From contig NZ_AZGK01000011.1 in the NCBI RefSeq assembly GCF_001435315.1, positions 1 through 61,729 on the forward strand: 61,729 nt of DNA. The letters are read 5' to 3'. Positions 18,277 to 28,940 of the stretch are shown here, in pieces. The notes below the pieces were generated by a model. That model had not been told where the DNA came from. It made no database searches and worked only from the letters and a program-made list of their open reading frames with translations. Within the stretch, counting starts at the first letter, position 1, and each line of letters opens with the position of its first letter. The DNA comes from Lentilactobacillus parabuchneri DSM 5707 = NBRC 107865 (lineage in GTDB: Bacteria > Bacillota > Bacilli > Lactobacillales > Lactobacillaceae). The position numbers and the translations under genes are program-made.

Positions 18277-18987
18277 ATGGAACAACTAAGTGCACGAGAA
18301 ATCATCGATTTTATTGGAAATGCCAAGAAGAAGACCCCGGTTAAGGTTTACCTGAAGGGATCCATCAAGGACATCAAGTTCCCCAAATCAATTAAAGCCT
18401 TTGCTGAAAAGCACACCGCAACTTTGTTTGGGGATTGGGAAGACGTTAAACACTTCTTGAAGAAGAACAAAGCCAATATTGATGATTACGAAATTGAAGC
18501 TGATTCCAGAAATTCCGCTGTTCCGCTATTGGATATTAAAGATATCAATGCTCGAATTGAGCCCGGCGCAATTATCAGAGACCACGTGACCATCGGTAAT
18601 AATGCCGTCATCATGATGGGCGCGATTATCAACATCGGTGCAGAAATTGGCGACGATACCATGATTGACATGGGGGTTGTGCTGGGTGGCCGTGCAATTG
18701 TCGGTAAGCATTCCCACATTGGCGCCGGTGCTGTTTTAGCAGGGGTGGTTGAACCCGCATCCGCCAAGCCGGTTCAAATTGACGACAACGTGCTGGTCGG
18801 AGCGAACGCAGTCGTGATTGAAGGCGTCCACGTCGGTGAAGGCGCCGTTGTTGCCGCCGGATCGATTGTCACCAAGGATGTTGCCCCACACACGGTGGTT
18901 GCCGGAGTGCCTGCCCGTAAAGTAAAGGATGTTGACGAAAAAACAACTTCTGAAACTGGACTTGAAGATGACTTAAGAAAGTTGTGA
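18277..18987 (+). CDS. dapH: tetrahydrodipicolinate N-acetyltransferase
   Basis: DapH acetylates tetrahydrodipicolinate with acetyl-CoA, marking the acetylase branch of the DAP pathway. The 236-aa protein has the DapH N-terminal domain ([20 protein letters not shown]) and a left-handed beta helix of hexapeptide repeats from about residue 90 to 205 ([40 protein letters not shown]). GAGGGAGA lies before the ATG, 14 bases after lysA. The length matches Bacillus DapH exactly. Confidence 0.96.
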   Translation: MEQLSAREIIDFIGNAKKKTPVKVYLKGSIKDIKFPKSIKAFAEKHTATLFGDWEDVKHFLKKNKANIDDYEIEADSRNSAVPLLDIKDINARIEPGAIIRDHVTIGNNAVIMMGAIINIGAEIGDDTMIDMGVVLGGRAIVGKHSHIGAGAVLAGVVEPASAKPVQIDDNVLVGANAVVIEGVHVGEGAVVAAGSIVTKDVAPHTVVAGVPARKVKDVDEKTTSETGLEDDLRKL

Positions 18988-18991
18988 TGAA

Positions 18992-20152
18992 ATGACTCTG
19001 CTTAATAAGGAAGATTTAATTCATATCCGCCGACATTTGCATGAATATCCTGAGTTGGCGATGCATGAGTTTAAGACCCACGACTACCTGCTTGAAACGA
19101 TTCAATCAATGAATCAGGACCACCTTGAAGTCAGGGAGATTCCAGAGTTACCAACCGCCTTATTGGTGTACGTAGCCGGGGCCAATCCACAGCGAACGAT
19201 CGGTTATCGAACCGATATTGACGCATTGCCGGTAACCGAACAGACTGGGTTGCCATTTTCCTCCAAGATTTCCGGAATCATGCACGCTTGTGGTCATGAT
19301 ATTCATATGACCGTTGCGTTGGGGGTTCTCAGCTGGTTTAGCGAGCATCAGCCCAGCGATAATTTAATTTTCTTCTTCCAACCTGCTGAAGAGAGCGAAA
19401 ACGGCGGCAAGGTTGCTTACGAACTGGGGGTCTTTGAGGGGAAATGGCGACCTGATGAGTTTTACGGTCTCCACGATAACCCTGGTTTACCAGCTGGCGC
19501 GATTGGGTGTCGAATGGGAACCCTGTTTGCCGGAACGACAGAAGTCAACGTTGATCTCATCGGCAAAAGTGGCCACGCGGCTTATCCGCAGAATGCCAAC
19601 GATATGGTGGTTGCCGCCGCTGAGTTCATTGACCAAGTGCAAACCATCGTCTCTCGAAGCGTCAATCCAATCGAGGGTGGTGTGATCACCTTTGGTAAGT
19701 TGGAAGCTGGGACAATCAGAAACGTGATTGCCGGAAACGCCCGCATCGAAGGCACCATTCGCGGGTTGACGCAAAAGATGATCGAACACATCGTCGGCCG
19801 GCTGAAGATGGTTGCGAATGGCGTTGCCACCAGCTATGGTGCCGAGGTCAACATTGACTTTAACCAGGGTGGTTACCTGCCGGTTGAAAATAACGATGAC
19901 TTAACCAAACGATTCATCGATTTTGCCAAGCAGGATCCAGATACGCAGTTTGTTGAAACGGAACCGGCAATGACCGGCGAAGATTTTGGTTACCTATTAT
20001 CAAAGATTCCCGGCACCATGTTTTGGTTGGGAGTTGATGATGATTCACAGCTTCACTCGGCGACCTTCAATCCTAAGGAATCTTCAATTGAAAAGGGCGT
20101 TGAATCGATTACCAAGTTTCTTGAATACCGGATGAAAAATGAAACCAATTAA
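18992..20152 (+). CDS. dapL: N-acetyldiaminopimelate deacetylase
   Basis: This 386-aa M20-family metallohydrolase removes the acetyl group from N-acetyl-LL-diaminopimelate. Metal-binding motifs are MHACGHDIHMT, FQPAEES, YGLHDNPGLPAG and the late MTGEDFGYLL. A dimerisation domain sits between about residues 170 and 285. It begins 4 bases after the dapH stop; no strong ribosome site is visible, so translation is likely coupled. Position between dapH and dapA supports this role over a general amidohydrolase. Confidence 0.93.
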   Translation: MTLLNKEDLIHIRRHLHEYPELAMHEFKTHDYLLETIQSMNQDHLEVREIPELPTALLVYVAGANPQRTIGYRTDIDALPVTEQTGLPFSSKISGIMHACGHDIHMTVALGVLSWFSEHQPSDNLIFFFQPAEESENGGKVAYELGVFEGKWRPDEFYGLHDNPGLPAGAIGCRMGTLFAGTTEVNVDLIGKSGHAAYPQNANDMVVAAAEFIDQVQTIVSRSVNPIEGGVITFGKLEAGTIRNVIAGNARIEGTIRGLTQKMIEHIVGRLKMVANGVATSYGAEVNIDFNQGGYLPVENNDDLTKRFIDFAKQDPDTQFVETEPAMTGEDFGYLLSKIPGTMFWLGVDDDSQLHSATFNPKESSIEKGVESITKFLEYRMKNETN

Positions 20153-20170
20153 AAGAAAGTAGGGATTCTT

Positions 20171-21085
20171 ATGATTAACGCAGATATTATGACAGCAATT
20201 GTGACCCCATTTAGTGAAGACGGCAGCATCAACTTCGACGGTTTGGAAAAACTAACCAACCATTTGATTGACACCGGCAGCCGCGGATTTGTCATCGGTG
20301 GGACCACGGGTGAAACACCGACGTTGAGCCACGACGAAAAAATTGAATTGTACACCCGATTTGCCCAAATCGTAAACGGAAGAGGCACGATTATTGCCGG
20401 AACCGGTAGCAACAATACCGCTGAAACCGCTCAGTTAACTGCTGAAGTTGGCCACATTCCCGGCATTGATTATGCGCTGGTCGTTGTGCCATACTATAAC
20501 AAACCAAATCAACGCGGAATGGTTGCGCACTTCACCGCCGTTGCCGAACAGTCACCAATTCCGTTGATTATGTACAACATTCCTGGGCGAACTGGCGTCA
20601 CGATGGCTAATGAAACGGTTGTTGAATTATCACACAACTCAAACATTGCTGGTGTAAAGCAGTGTACCTCGCTCGATGACTTGGAATATTTGGTTCAAAA
20701 CACACCAGATGATTTCAACGTCTATACCGGAGAAGATGCCCAGGCACTTTCTGCCAAAACAGTTGGGGCCAATGGTGTCATCTCAGTTGCCGCTCACATC
20801 TATGGTCGCGAAATGCGCCGGATGTACGATGCCATTGAATCAGGTGACGTGACAACCGCAGGTAATTTGATGCGATTCCTGTCACCAAAAATTCAAGCAC
20901 TGTTCATGTACCCATCTCCATCATGTGTAAAGGCCATTTTAAATGTTCAGGGCTTTGGCGCCGGCGATTGCCGTTTACCAATTTTGTCACTCAATGACGA
21001 TGAAAAAGCAATTTTGGCACAACGCTTGGGCGTTAGCGATTTGGCTGACATCCCCGTTGATGGCACTGAGATGGCTAGAAGCTAA
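20171..21085 (+). CDS. dapA: 4-hydroxy-tetrahydrodipicolinate synthase
   Basis: DapA condenses pyruvate with aspartate semialdehyde, the first committed lysine/DAP step. The TIM-barrel aldolase signatures are [36 protein letters not shown] and the Schiff-base lysine in [13 protein letters not shown]. It is 304 aa, with GAAAGTAGGG before the ATG. Its place third from the end of the riboswitch operon is not typical of other genera but is consistent with pathway clustering. Confidence 0.96.
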   Translation: MINADIMTAIVTPFSEDGSINFDGLEKLTNHLIDTGSRGFVIGGTTGETPTLSHDEKIELYTRFAQIVNGRGTIIAGTGSNNTAETAQLTAEVGHIPGIDYALVVVPYYNKPNQRGMVAHFTAVAEQSPIPLIMYNIPGRTGVTMANETVVELSHNSNIAGVKQCTSLDDLEYLVQNTPDDFNVYTGEDAQALSAKTVGANGVISVAAHIYGREMRRMYDAIESGDVTTAGNLMRFLSPKIQALFMYPSPSCVKAILNVQGFGAGDCRLPILSLNDDEKAILAQRLGVSDLADIPVDGTEMARS

Positions 21086-21141
21086 TTTCGAGTTGATTTG
21101 GATAAGCCACATTATTTTGGATAAACAAGGGAGTTTTCTTC

Positions 21142-21915
21142 ATGATTAAAGTTTTAGTTGCCGGATTTATGGGGTCAATGGGTCAAAAGACCGTTTCGAT
21201 GGTCAAAAAAAATGATGACTTTGAATTGGTTGGCGCCTATAATCCTGGAATCGATACCGTGCATCTCCAGGGAATGGGGATGGGCGATCAGGTTAAATTA
21301 TTTGCCAGCCTGGATGAAATTAAGACTGATGCCGATGTCTGGATTGATTTTACGGTTCCCAGTGCTGCGTTTGAGAACGCCAAATTCGCCATCGAACACG
21401 GCATTCATCCTGTCATTGGCACTTCAGGGATGACCGATGAACAAGTCGAGCAGCTGAAGCAGTTGGCTGACGATAAGCAAGTTGGCGGGATTTTAGCTCC
21501 TAACTTTGGGATTTCAGCAGTTCTATTGATGAAATTCGCCAAGGAGGCTGCCAAATATATGCCAGGGGTTGAAATCATCGAGATGCACCATGACGACAAA
21601 CTAGACGCCCCATCGGGAACCGCACTGGCGACCGCTAAAATGATTAATGAAGCTCGTGGTGAGCAACAGGCACCCGCAACCGAAGAAACGCTCAAGGGTG
21701 TCCGAGGCGGCGATTATCACGGTATTAAGATCCACTCGGTTCGATTGCCGGGCTATGTTGCCCACGAGCAAGTGCTCTTTGGCAGTCAGGGTGAGGCGTT
21801 GACAATTCGTCAGGACTCGTTTGACCGCGGCTCATTTATGAGCGGCGTTGAGCTGGCAGTTCCAGCCGCAGCCAAGGCCACCAAATTAATTGTCGGATTA
21901 GAAAATATTATGTAA
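21142..21915 (+). CDS. dapB: 4-hydroxy-tetrahydrodipicolinate reductase
   Basis: DapB reduces hydroxy-tetrahydrodipicolinate with NAD(P)H. The nucleotide-binding loop is [13 protein letters not shown] at the N-terminus, and the catalytic signature [16 protein letters not shown] is complete. Its length of 257 aa is normal. AAGGGAG stands before the ATG. The 56-base gap after dapA is the largest within the front part of the operon, but no terminator is seen in it. Confidence 0.96.
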   Translation: MIKVLVAGFMGSMGQKTVSMVKKNDDFELVGAYNPGIDTVHLQGMGMGDQVKLFASLDEIKTDADVWIDFTVPSAAFENAKFAIEHGIHPVIGTSGMTDEQVEQLKQLADDKQVGGILAPNFGISAVLLMKFAKEAAKYMPGVEIIEMHHDDKLDAPSGTALATAKMINEARGEQQAPATEETLKGVRGGDYHGIKIHSVRLPGYVAHEQVLFGSQGEALTIRQDSFDRGSFMSGVELAVPAAAKATKLIVGLENIM

Positions 21916-21936
21916 TTCATTCATCAGGAGGAAAAT

Positions 21937-23124
21937 ATGCCACAGTTAGACAGTAAGTTGACAGAAGTTGTCAATAAAAACGTGAAAGCAGTTGGGCCCT
22001 CAGGAATTCGGGAGTTCGACCAAGAAATTTCGTCAATTCCAGGAATCGTCAAATTAACGATTGGCGAGCCCGACTTTGATGTCCCGGAACACGCCAAACA
22101 GGCCGCAATTAAAAGCATTCAGGAAAACAAGTCCCATTATTCGGCACAAAAGGGAATTTCTGAACTGCGGACGGGTATCAGTCATTACCTCAAGCAACGA
22201 ATCGGTGTCGATTACGATCCCGACTCAGAGATTGTGGTCACGGTTGGTGCAACTGAGGCGATTTTCTCAGCTTTAACCTCAATTTTAAATCCCGGAGATA
22301 AAGTAATTGTGCCAACACCGGCATTTGCCCTTTATTTTCCAATCATCAAGGTTGCCGGGGCCGAACTGATCACAATTGACACGTCTAACGATGGCTTTGT
22401 CTTGACACCTGAAAAGCTCCAAAAAGCCTTGGATGAAAATGGGGACAGTGTTAAAGCGATTATTTTGAACTACCCATCAAATCCGACCGGAGTTGAATAT
22501 TCCGAAGCTCAATTGAAGGCCTTGGCTGACATTATTTCCCAACATAAGATGTATGTGCTGGCAGATGAAATTTATAGTGAACTAACCTATGGCGTTTCAC
22601 ATCACTCAATTGCCGCCATGCTGCCCGGTCAGACGATCTTGATTAACGGGTTATCAAAATCTCACGCGATGACCGGTTATCGTATTGGTTACATTGCCGC
22701 ACCAAAGGACTTTGTCACTAATGCTTCAAAGATGCATGCATTTGTGGTCACCGCTCCTTCCAACCCGGCTCAATACGCGGCAGCAGAAGCGTTGAATAAT
22801 GGCTTGGACGACCCAATCCCAATGCGGGCCGCTTACCATAAACGCCGTGATTACATTGCCGATCGACTCGAGAAAATGGGGATGCAGATTGTCCTTCCCG
22901 AGGGTGCATTTTACATTTTTGCTAAGATTCCTGATACAATAGACGAAACATCAGTCGAATTTGCGACCGACTTGGCGAAAAATGCTAAAGTGGGGGTTAC
23001 CCCAGGTTCAGCATTTGGCCCCGGTGGTGAAGGCTGGATTCGGATGTCTTACGCGGCGTCTGATGAGGATATCAAGTTGGCAATGGATCGAATGAACGCG
23101 TATTTACTTGAATTAGCGAAATAA
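21937..23124 (+). CDS. patA: class I aminotransferase, probable N-acetyl-diaminopimelate aminotransferase
   Basis: In this operon the enzyme most likely transfers the amino group onto N-acetyl-2-amino-6-oxopimelate, completing the acetylase branch. The 395-aa protein has the fold-type I signatures: [30 protein letters not shown], the PLP lysine in [17 protein letters not shown], and [20 protein letters not shown] precedes the ATG 22 bases after dapB. The family alone does not fix the substrate; the neighbours do. Confidence 0.92.
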   Translation: MPQLDSKLTEVVNKNVKAVGPSGIREFDQEISSIPGIVKLTIGEPDFDVPEHAKQAAIKSIQENKSHYSAQKGISELRTGISHYLKQRIGVDYDPDSEIVVTVGATEAIFSALTSILNPGDKVIVPTPAFALYFPIIKVAGAELITIDTSNDGFVLTPEKLQKALDENGDSVKAIILNYPSNPTGVEYSEAQLKALADIISQHKMYVLADEIYSELTYGVSHHSIAAMLPGQTILINGLSKSHAMTGYRIGYIAAPKDFVTNASKMHAFVVTAPSNPAQYAAAEALNNGLDDPIPMRAAYHKRRDYIADRLEKMGMQIVLPEGAFYIFAKIPDTIDETSVEFATDLAKNAKVGVTPGSAFGPGGEGWIRMSYAASDEDIKLAMDRMNAYLLELAK

Positions 23125-23144
23125 CGAAAGGGAGACTAAAGAGG

Positions 23145-24224
23145 ATGAAAGAGTTTAACGTTGCAATTTTAGGTGCTACTGGTGCTGTCGGAACCCGCAT
23201 GATTCAACAATTGGAGCAGTCAACTATTCCAGTGAAGAGTGTTAAATTGTTGGCATCGGCCCGTTCTGCCGGCAAAGTCCTTCAATTCCGTGGCCAAGAT
23301 GTCACGGTTGAAGAAACCACGCCGGATTCATTTAACGGAATTGACCTGGTATTGTCTTCGGCCGGTGGGTCGACCTCGAAGAAATTTTTGCCGGAAGCCG
23401 TTAAACGAGGCGCAGTCTGTGTCGACAACACCAGTGCTTACCGGATGGAAAAAGAAGTTCCGTTGGTCATTCCTGAAGTGAACGAAAAAGCTCTTTACAA
23501 CCATCGTGGCATTATTGCCAACCCTAATTGTTCAACGATTCAAATGGTGGTCTGTCTGGAACCAATCTATAAGCAATTTGGCTTGAAGCAAGTGATTGTT
23601 TCAACTTATCAAGCGGTTTCCGGTGCGGGTCAATCTGCGCTCAATGAATTGATGGAAGAATCCCAACAAGTCTTGAACGGAGAACCCACTGATCCAAAGA
23701 TTCTGCCAACCAAGGGTGATAAGAAGCACTACCAAATGGCCTTCAACCTACTACCACAAATTGACGTGTTTGAGTCGGACGGCTATTACACCCATGAAGA
23801 GTGGAAGATGATCCATGAAACCAAGAAGATTATGCTTGATGACATGGATGCCAAGGACATTAAGGTGACGGCAACCTGTGTCCGGGTCCCTATTCGAATC
23901 GCGCATGGCGAATCCGTTTACTTTGAAGTTGCTGACAAGACTGCCACAACTGATCAAATCAAGACTGCAATGGCCGATGCTGATGGGGTTGTTCTCCAAG
24001 ATGACACGGCTCATCAAATCTATCCGCAGTCGATTGAAGCAGAAGGCAAGCGCGAAACGTTTGTTGGCCGAGTTCGTCCGGACTACGAAAACGAAGGTGC
24101 ATTCAACATGTGGGTTGTTTCAGATAACCTCTTGAAGGGTGCTGCATGGAACGCTGTCCAAATTGCTGAGCGGCTGGTCGCTGATGATTTGGTTCGGGTA
24201 CCGGAAAATCCATATGTAGGATAA
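23145..24224 (+). CDS. asd: aspartate-semialdehyde dehydrogenase
   Basis: Asd reduces aspartyl phosphate to aspartate semialdehyde, joining aspartate kinase to DapA. The 359-aa protein has [10 protein letters not shown], the catalytic cysteine in [10 protein letters not shown], the YQAVSGAGQ segment and the histidine-containing [13 protein letters not shown]. It closes the lysine operon, with GAAAGGGAG upstream and a terminator right behind. Because it feeds threonine and methionine too, its control by a lysine riboswitch is worth noting. Confidence 0.96.
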   Translation: MKEFNVAILGATGAVGTRMIQQLEQSTIPVKSVKLLASARSAGKVLQFRGQDVTVEETTPDSFNGIDLVLSSAGGSTSKKFLPEAVKRGAVCVDNTSAYRMEKEVPLVIPEVNEKALYNHRGIIANPNCSTIQMVVCLEPIYKQFGLKQVIVSTYQAVSGAGQSALNELMEESQQVLNGEPTDPKILPTKGDKKHYQMAFNLLPQIDVFESDGYYTHEEWKMIHETKKIMLDDMDAKDIKVTATCVRVPIRIAHGESVYFEVADKTATTDQIKTAMADADGVVLQDDTAHQIYPQSIEAEGKRETFVGRVRPDYENEGAFNMWVVSDNLLKGAAWNAVQIAERLVADDLVRVPENPYVG

Positions 24225-24239
24225 TATAAATAATGTTCG

Positions 24240-24269
24240 AGCCTGTCGGCCTGGTCGATAGGCTTTTTT
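24240..24269 (+). terminator. terminator of the lysine operon
   Basis: AGCCTGTCG pairs with CGATAGGCT, followed by six T. Confidence 0.88.
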
Positions 24270-24286
24270 GATATTAAAATAAAACG

Positions 24287-24326
24287 AAACCGGAAAGCCT
24301 CGATGACCTTTGGCTTTCCGGTTTTA
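24287..24326. terminator. second hairpin terminator, serving hicAB
   Basis: AAACCGGAAAGCC pairs with GGCTTTCCGGTTT; the A-rich left flank gives a U tract for the minus-strand hicB transcript. Confidence 0.75.
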
Positions 24327-24346
24327 AATTTGAATGATCATAATGG

Positions 24347-24745
24347 TTATAAAATATTGAGCTTGTGCTTTAAGGCATCCGTGAGTGTGGCAGAGAAATT
24401 GATGCTTTTTTGCTTGCCTAAATCATTTAAATATTTTGGAATTGTTAACGTCTTTTTGATACTTACATTGTCTTCACGTTCCCGTGCCAACGTTGTGTCG
24501 ACCTCGATAGGAATGATCAGCTGGCTTGTATCATGTGTTAATGATTCTGGACTTGAAGCCTTAGGCAGCTTCTCGTGTAAATCCTCAACAACTAATAAGT
24601 AGCCTTCCAAGGCATCATGAGCCATATGAAGGGCATCTGACATCGTTGTTCCATATGTTGCTGCGTGGGGGGCTAAGTCAGGGAATGTAACTTCAATTTT
24701 GTCATCTGATTGCTTTTTGAATAAAGCATAATACAAATATTTCAT
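24347..24745 (-). CDS. hicB: HicB-family antitoxin
   Basis: This is the antitoxin of a HicAB pair, 132 aa. The N-terminal half has the HicB partial RNase H-like fold (YYALFKK, VTFPDLAPHAATYGTTMSDALHMAHDALEGYL), and the C-terminal 45 residues (KKTLTIPKYLNDLGKQKSIN...LTDALKHKL) look like a ribbon-helix-helix DNA-binding part, so it probably represses its own promoter. ATG 24745 follows GGAGG by 9 bases. It lies 35 bases after hicA in the usual toxin-first order. Confidence 0.92.
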   Translation of the reverse strand: MKYLYYALFKKQSDDKIEVTFPDLAPHAATYGTTMSDALHMAHDALEGYLLVVEDLHEKLPKASSPESLTHDTSQLIIPIEVDTTLAREREDNVSIKKTLTIPKYLNDLGKQKSINFSATLTDALKHKLNIL

Positions 24746-24780
24746 TGGTGATAACCTCCATTGATTTGTTAAACGCACGG

Positions 24781-24963
24781 TTATTTGAGCCCCGCTTGTT
24801 TTAGAATGCTATTGTACGTTCCTTTTGGAATATCTTTACGAGGATGTGGCACAGTTACAATCCCCAGCTTTTGAGGGTGTTTAAAATGCCAATGGTCCCC
24901 ATGGATTCTAACTTTGTACCACCCATCATGTTTTAACATCTGGATGATGGTTCTGGAGTCCAT
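24781..24963 (-). CDS. hicA: HicA-family mRNA interferase toxin
   Basis: This 60-aa protein is a double-stranded-RNA-binding-like HicA toxin that cleaves mRNA when free of HicB. The sequence shows the full core: a helix with IIQMLKHDGWYKVR, the catalytic histidine region GDHWHFKHP, and VPHPRKDIPKGTYNSILKQAGL. ATG 24963 with AGGAGG 8 bases upstream is chosen over an in-frame start 36 bases earlier. Nothing in the two genes looks broken. Confidence 0.93.
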   Translation of the reverse strand: MDSRTIIQMLKHDGWYKVRIHGDHWHFKHPQKLGIVTVPHPRKDIPKGTYNSILKQAGLK

Positions 24964-25135
24964 CCACCATACCTCCTTGGTGTGTTTTAAATATAGCACG
25001 TATAAAAATACGTATCAATCAAGTTGATTTTTGCACGCTATATATTAATTACGACTTTTCAAAGATCTTTATTTTTTGAAACAACTGATTTCAAAGCGCG
25101 TTAAGATATAGAAAAGTGACCACCAGGAGGTAATC

Positions 25136-25990
25136 ATGCGGATTGGATTTGTGTCAGACTTACATATCGATTTTAACCGTCAGTATGACTTTACGGCGGT
25201 TCTTGAGCAGTTGGTTTATGACAAGCACTTGGATGAACTTGTTTTAATGGGCGATTCCGCCAACGGGCTCCAGCGAAACTTGGCATTTTATGACTGGCTC
25301 GCTGCGGCTTTGTCAGTCCCTTTTCGGACGCTGATTGGTAATCACGACCTTTACGTGGATCATCCCCGCGAAAAATCAGTCGCTGAAATTCAACAAACTT
25401 CTCGCGCAACTTATGCGAAGCTGGATCAGTTGCCGACATCCCTGACCCGGCATCCGATTGAAACGGCTCACTGGTTCATTACGGGCATTAACGGCTGGTA
25501 TGATTACACCTTTGCCAATCATTTCTCTGAAGACAAGGGGCCACGGTATGCCGACAATGTGATTGCCAAACACGTTTGGCCCGATCAGATGTATATCAAC
25601 GGCAATCAAATCAGTTATCGCCGTGATCGCAACTGGGTGACCAGGCAAATTTTTTCCTGGCAGCATCAGATTAACCAGTTGGACCTGACGAACAAGCAGC
25701 TGCTCGTTGTCAGTCACATGCTACCAACCAAGAAGCTGACCCGACAGATGCCGATTCCACTGTACGATCGCTTTTTGTATCAGCTGGGAAGTGACCGGTA
25801 TCGACGGGTGTTTGAGCAAAATCACGTTAAATTGTCATTAAGCGGGCATTCCCATATGCCAAATAACGTGGTCGAAAACGGCATCCGTTACCGAAACCTG
25901 TCACTGGGATATGACTTTCAGTGGCAAAATCCGGGTGATGCCTTGGGCGAACTCGAGCGGGTGATGTATGTCTTGGAGGATGAATCATGA
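25136..25990 (+). CDS. metallophosphoesterase
   Basis: This 284-aa calcineurin-like phosphoesterase has the ligand blocks in order: SDLHIDFN, MGDSANG, IGNHDLY, VVSHMLP and SGHSHMP. The second block has GDSAN in place of the common GD-x-x-(D/N), so the pattern is still satisfied. The substrate (nucleotide, phosphoprotein or nucleic acid) cannot be read. CAGGAGG lies before the ATG. Its stop codon overlaps the start of a 27-codon ORF. Confidence 0.88.
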   Translation: MRIGFVSDLHIDFNRQYDFTAVLEQLVYDKHLDELVLMGDSANGLQRNLAFYDWLAAALSVPFRTLIGNHDLYVDHPREKSVAEIQQTSRATYAKLDQLPTSLTRHPIETAHWFITGINGWYDYTFANHFSEDKGPRYADNVIAKHVWPDQMYINGNQISYRRDRNWVTRQIFSWQHQINQLDLTNKQLLVVSHMLPTKKLTRQMPIPLYDRFLYQLGSDRYRRVFEQNHVKLSLSGHSHMPNNVVENGIRYRNLSLGYDFQWQNPGDALGELERVMYVLEDES

Positions 25991-26070
25991 AACGATTGGA
26001 AACGTGGCTGTGCGATTTGGCGTATTTTTTAGCCAGGTACCTGCATTTTCGGAGGTATAAGCATTATTAG
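25987..26070 (+). CDS. 27-aa coupled microprotein candidate
   Basis: The ORF begins at ATG 25987 in an ATGA overlap with the phosphoesterase stop, with GGAGG 7 bases upstream inside the previous gene. It encodes MKRLETWLCDLAYFLARYLH followed by FRRYKHY. It is amphipathic and strongly basic at its end, with a central hydrophobic helix. The good ribosome site and stop-start overlap argue for translation; no homologue is known to me. Confidence 0.5.
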   Translation: MKRLETWLCDLAYFLARYLHFRRYKHY

Positions 26071-26144
26071 TGTGACTTATACGGCCGGAAGCTGCTTGAT
26101 AGTCTACAATTTGGCTAGGTAATTTAAAAGCATAAGGAAAAACG

Positions 26145-26185
26145 AGGGGCTGTCGCAAAAGTAATATTTTGCCAACAGCCCCTTT
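26145..26185 (+). terminator. terminator after the phosphoesterase unit
   Basis: AGGGGCTGT-GCAAAA pairs with TTTTGC-ACAGCCCCT; the T tract is weak (TTTGAATTTT). Confidence 0.7.
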
Positions 26186-26313
26186 GAATTTTGAATGTTA
26201 TGTAGCGGACAAATGTGCGCCAAAAGTTAGGAATAACAAGATAATGTCTATAAAAATACTTATTAATATAAATTTTATCTATATTAAAATAAATTTTCTG
26301 AATGCTTAAATCA

Positions 26314-26342
26314 TTGAAATACCAACTAGTTAGGCATACAAT
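26314..26342 (+). promoter_or_regulatory. phosphoketolase promoter
   Basis: TTGAAA (26314-26319) and TACAAT (26337-26342) are spaced by 17 bases, giving a start near 26349. Confidence 0.75.
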
Positions 26343-26359
26343 ATGGTTGTAATTTAAAT

Positions 26360-26373
26360 TTGGACCGGTCCAA
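26360..26373 (+). promoter_or_regulatory. perfect palindrome, likely operator
   Basis: TTGGACCGGTCCAA is a perfect 14-base palindrome lying about +11 to +24 of the predicted phosphoketolase transcript, with AAATT/AATAATT flanks. The position suits a repressor that blocks elongation. The cognate regulator is not in the window. Confidence 0.6.
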
Positions 26374-26419
26374 TAATTAAATTGGTGTTTGCTTACTGAA
26401 AACTCAGGAGGTTATGAAT

Positions 26420-28819
26420 ATGACGAACTTCGATTCCGATGAATATCTGCAAAAGGTCAACTTGTACTGGAACACCGCCAACTACTTATCCGTGGGACAA
26501 TTATTCCTGCGGGACAACCCGTTACTCAAACGTGATTTGGTTGCCGACGACGTGAAGGTTAAGCCAATCGGCCACTGGGGTACGATTGCTTCACAAAACT
26601 TTATGTACGCCCATTTAAACCGGGTCATCAAGAAGTACAACCTGAACATGTTCTACATTGAAGGTTCCGGCCACGGTGGTCAAGTCATGGTATCCAACTC
26701 ATACATTGACGGCAGCTACAGTGAAATCTATCCAAAGATTGCCCAAAATGAGACTGGACTTCAACGCCTTTTCAAACAATTTTCATTCCCAGGCGGCGTT
26801 GCTTCCCATGCCGCTCCAGAGACTCCTGGTTCAATGCATGAAGGTGGCGAGTTGGGGTACTCAATCGCGCATGGAACCGGCGCTATTTTAGACAACCCCG
26901 ATGTGATTGCCGCAATTGAAATTGGGGATGGTGAAGCCGAAACAGGTCCCTTGGCTGCGTCATGGTTCTCAAATAAATTCATCAATCCAATTCACGATGG
27001 GGCCATTTTGCCAATGCTGAATTTGAACGGTTTTAAGATCTCAAATCCAACTATCCTATCTCGGATGAGCGATGCGGACTTGACGAACTACTTTGAAGGG
27101 ATGGGCTGGAAGCCTTACTTTGTCGAAACCAACGGCGAACCTGACGACTATTCCCGAGTTCACCATGAAATGGCCAAAACGATGGACGCGATCGTAACCG
27201 AAATCAAGCAGATTCAAAAACATGCCCGTGATAATAACGATGACACCCTGCCGCAATGGCCAATGCTGGTACTGCGTTCGCCAAAAGGCTGGACAGGTCC
27301 GAAGTTTGATTTGGATGGCAACCCAATTGCCGGTTCATTCCGTGCTCACCAGGTACCAATTCCTGTCAGTGCCGGCCAAATGGACCACAAAGACTTATTG
27401 ATTAATTGGTTGAAGTCATATCAACCAGAAAAACTGTTTAATCCTAATGGATCAATTAAAGCCGAAATCAAATCAATGGCACCAAAGGGCAATCAACGAA
27501 TGGCGATGAACCCAATCGTAAATGGTGGGATTAACCCGAAGAAATTGGATATGCCGGATCCAAAGGACTTTGCCTTAAAGATTGATAAGCCTGGTGATAC
27601 AGAAGCTCAAGATACCGAAATTTTGTCGAACTTCTATACTGAAATCATGAAGCGCAATGCCAACTCATTTAGAGCTTTTGGCCCCGATGAAACCAAATCC
27701 AACAAGTTTTTCTCAATGTTGGATTACGGCAAACGCCAATGGGAAGAACCCATTAAAAGTCCAAATGATGAAAATATGGCTCCAGTTGGCCGTGTGATTG
27801 ACTCACAGCTTTCTGAACACCAGGCAGAAGGCTGGCTTGAAGGATACATCTTAAGTGGCCGTCACGGGTTCTTTGCCTCATATGAAGCATTTACCCGGGT
27901 GATTGACTCAATGCTCACACAGCATTATAAATGGCTGAGAAAGGCATCTGAACAGTCATGGCGTCATGACTACCCGTCATTGAACATTATGAACGTTTCC
28001 CACGCTTTCCAACAGGATCATAACGGCTATACGCATCAAGATCCAGGGATGCTTGGACATCTGGCAGAAAAGGGTCACGAACTTGTGAATGAATACGTCC
28101 CAGCAGACGCCAATTCATTGTTGGCAGTGATGAATACCGCGCTTCAAACACGCGAGAAAATCAACTTGATTGTCGCTTCCAAACACCCACGGCCACAATG
28201 GTTCTCAATGGATGAAGCCACTTCTTTGGTGAACAAGGGCTTAGGCATTATTCCTTGGGCGTCAAATGACGAGGGTGACCCGGACGTGATCTTTGCGACT
28301 GCCGGTACCGAAGCGACCATGGAAAGCTTGGCCGCAATCGACCTGCTTCACGAGGCCTTTCCCAAGCTGAAGGTACGATTTATCAACGTCATTGATATTC
28401 TGCGCTTGCGCCCAAGTAATGAAGACCAAGACAGCCGCGGGTTGACCCAAGCGGAATTCGACCGTTATTTCACGACCGACAAGCCGGTAATCTTTGCCTT
28501 CCATGGCTTTGAAAACACCTTCCGTGGGTTGGTTTATAACCGTCATAATCACAACATCAGCTTCCACGGTTACCGCGAAAATGGGGATATCACAACACCA
28601 TTTGATATGCGGGTTCTAAACGAACTGGACCGTTATCACTTAGCAAAAGACGCGATTTCCAGAACCTCATTTGCGGATCAAGCCGATGACTTTGAAGCCA
28701 AAATGGACGCGATGCTCCAAAAGCACCACGATTACATTCGTCAATACGGCACTGATATTCCAGAAGTTCAAAATTGGAAGTGGTCAGGCAATTTAACCAA
28801 CAAGCTTACAACTGAATAA
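26420..28819 (+). CDS. xpk: xylulose-5-phosphate/fructose-6-phosphate phosphoketolase
   Basis: This is the key enzyme of heterolactic fermentation; with TPP it splits xylulose 5-phosphate into acetyl phosphate and glyceraldehyde 3-phosphate. The 799-aa protein has GSGHGGQV, the signature [12 protein letters not shown], the TPP motif [24 protein letters not shown] and [15 protein letters not shown] 26420 is chosen because AGGAGG stands 8 bases before it; another ATG six bases upstream is too close. It is transcribed alone behind a clear promoter and palindromic operator. Confidence 0.97.
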   Translation: MTNFDSDEYLQKVNLYWNTANYLSVGQLFLRDNPLLKRDLVADDVKVKPIGHWGTIASQNFMYAHLNRVIKKYNLNMFYIEGSGHGGQVMVSNSYIDGSYSEIYPKIAQNETGLQRLFKQFSFPGGVASHAAPETPGSMHEGGELGYSIAHGTGAILDNPDVIAAIEIGDGEAETGPLAASWFSNKFINPIHDGAILPMLNLNGFKISNPTILSRMSDADLTNYFEGMGWKPYFVETNGEPDDYSRVHHEMAKTMDAIVTEIKQIQKHARDNNDDTLPQWPMLVLRSPKGWTGPKFDLDGNPIAGSFRAHQVPIPVSAGQMDHKDLLINWLKSYQPEKLFNPNGSIKAEIKSMAPKGNQRMAMNPIVNGGINPKKLDMPDPKDFALKIDKPGDTEAQDTEILSNFYTEIMKRNANSFRAFGPDETKSNKFFSMLDYGKRQWEEPIKSPNDENMAPVGRVIDSQLSEHQAEGWLEGYILSGRHGFFASYEAFTRVIDSMLTQHYKWLRKASEQSWRHDYPSLNIMNVSHAFQQDHNGYTHQDPGMLGHLAEKGHELVNEYVPADANSLLAVMNTALQTREKINLIVASKHPRPQWFSMDEATSLVNKGLGIIPWASNDEGDPDVIFATAGTEATMESLAAIDLLHEAFPKLKVRFINVIDILRLRPSNEDQDSRGLTQAEFDRYFTTDKPVIFAFHGFENTFRGLVYNRHNHNISFHGYRENGDITTPFDMRVLNELDRYHLAKDAISRTSFADQADDFEAKMDAMLQKHHDYIRQYGTDIPEVQNWKWSGNLTNKLTTE

Positions 28820-28940
28820 GCACCATTCTTCTTCGATTGAAAATAAGTTCATGACGCCTTAAAAATGAGGAGTGATGGGCTTTTTTTCGTGGATTAATGA
28901 TATGATGGGTTAAATAATAATATCTGAAGGGGTAAACAAC

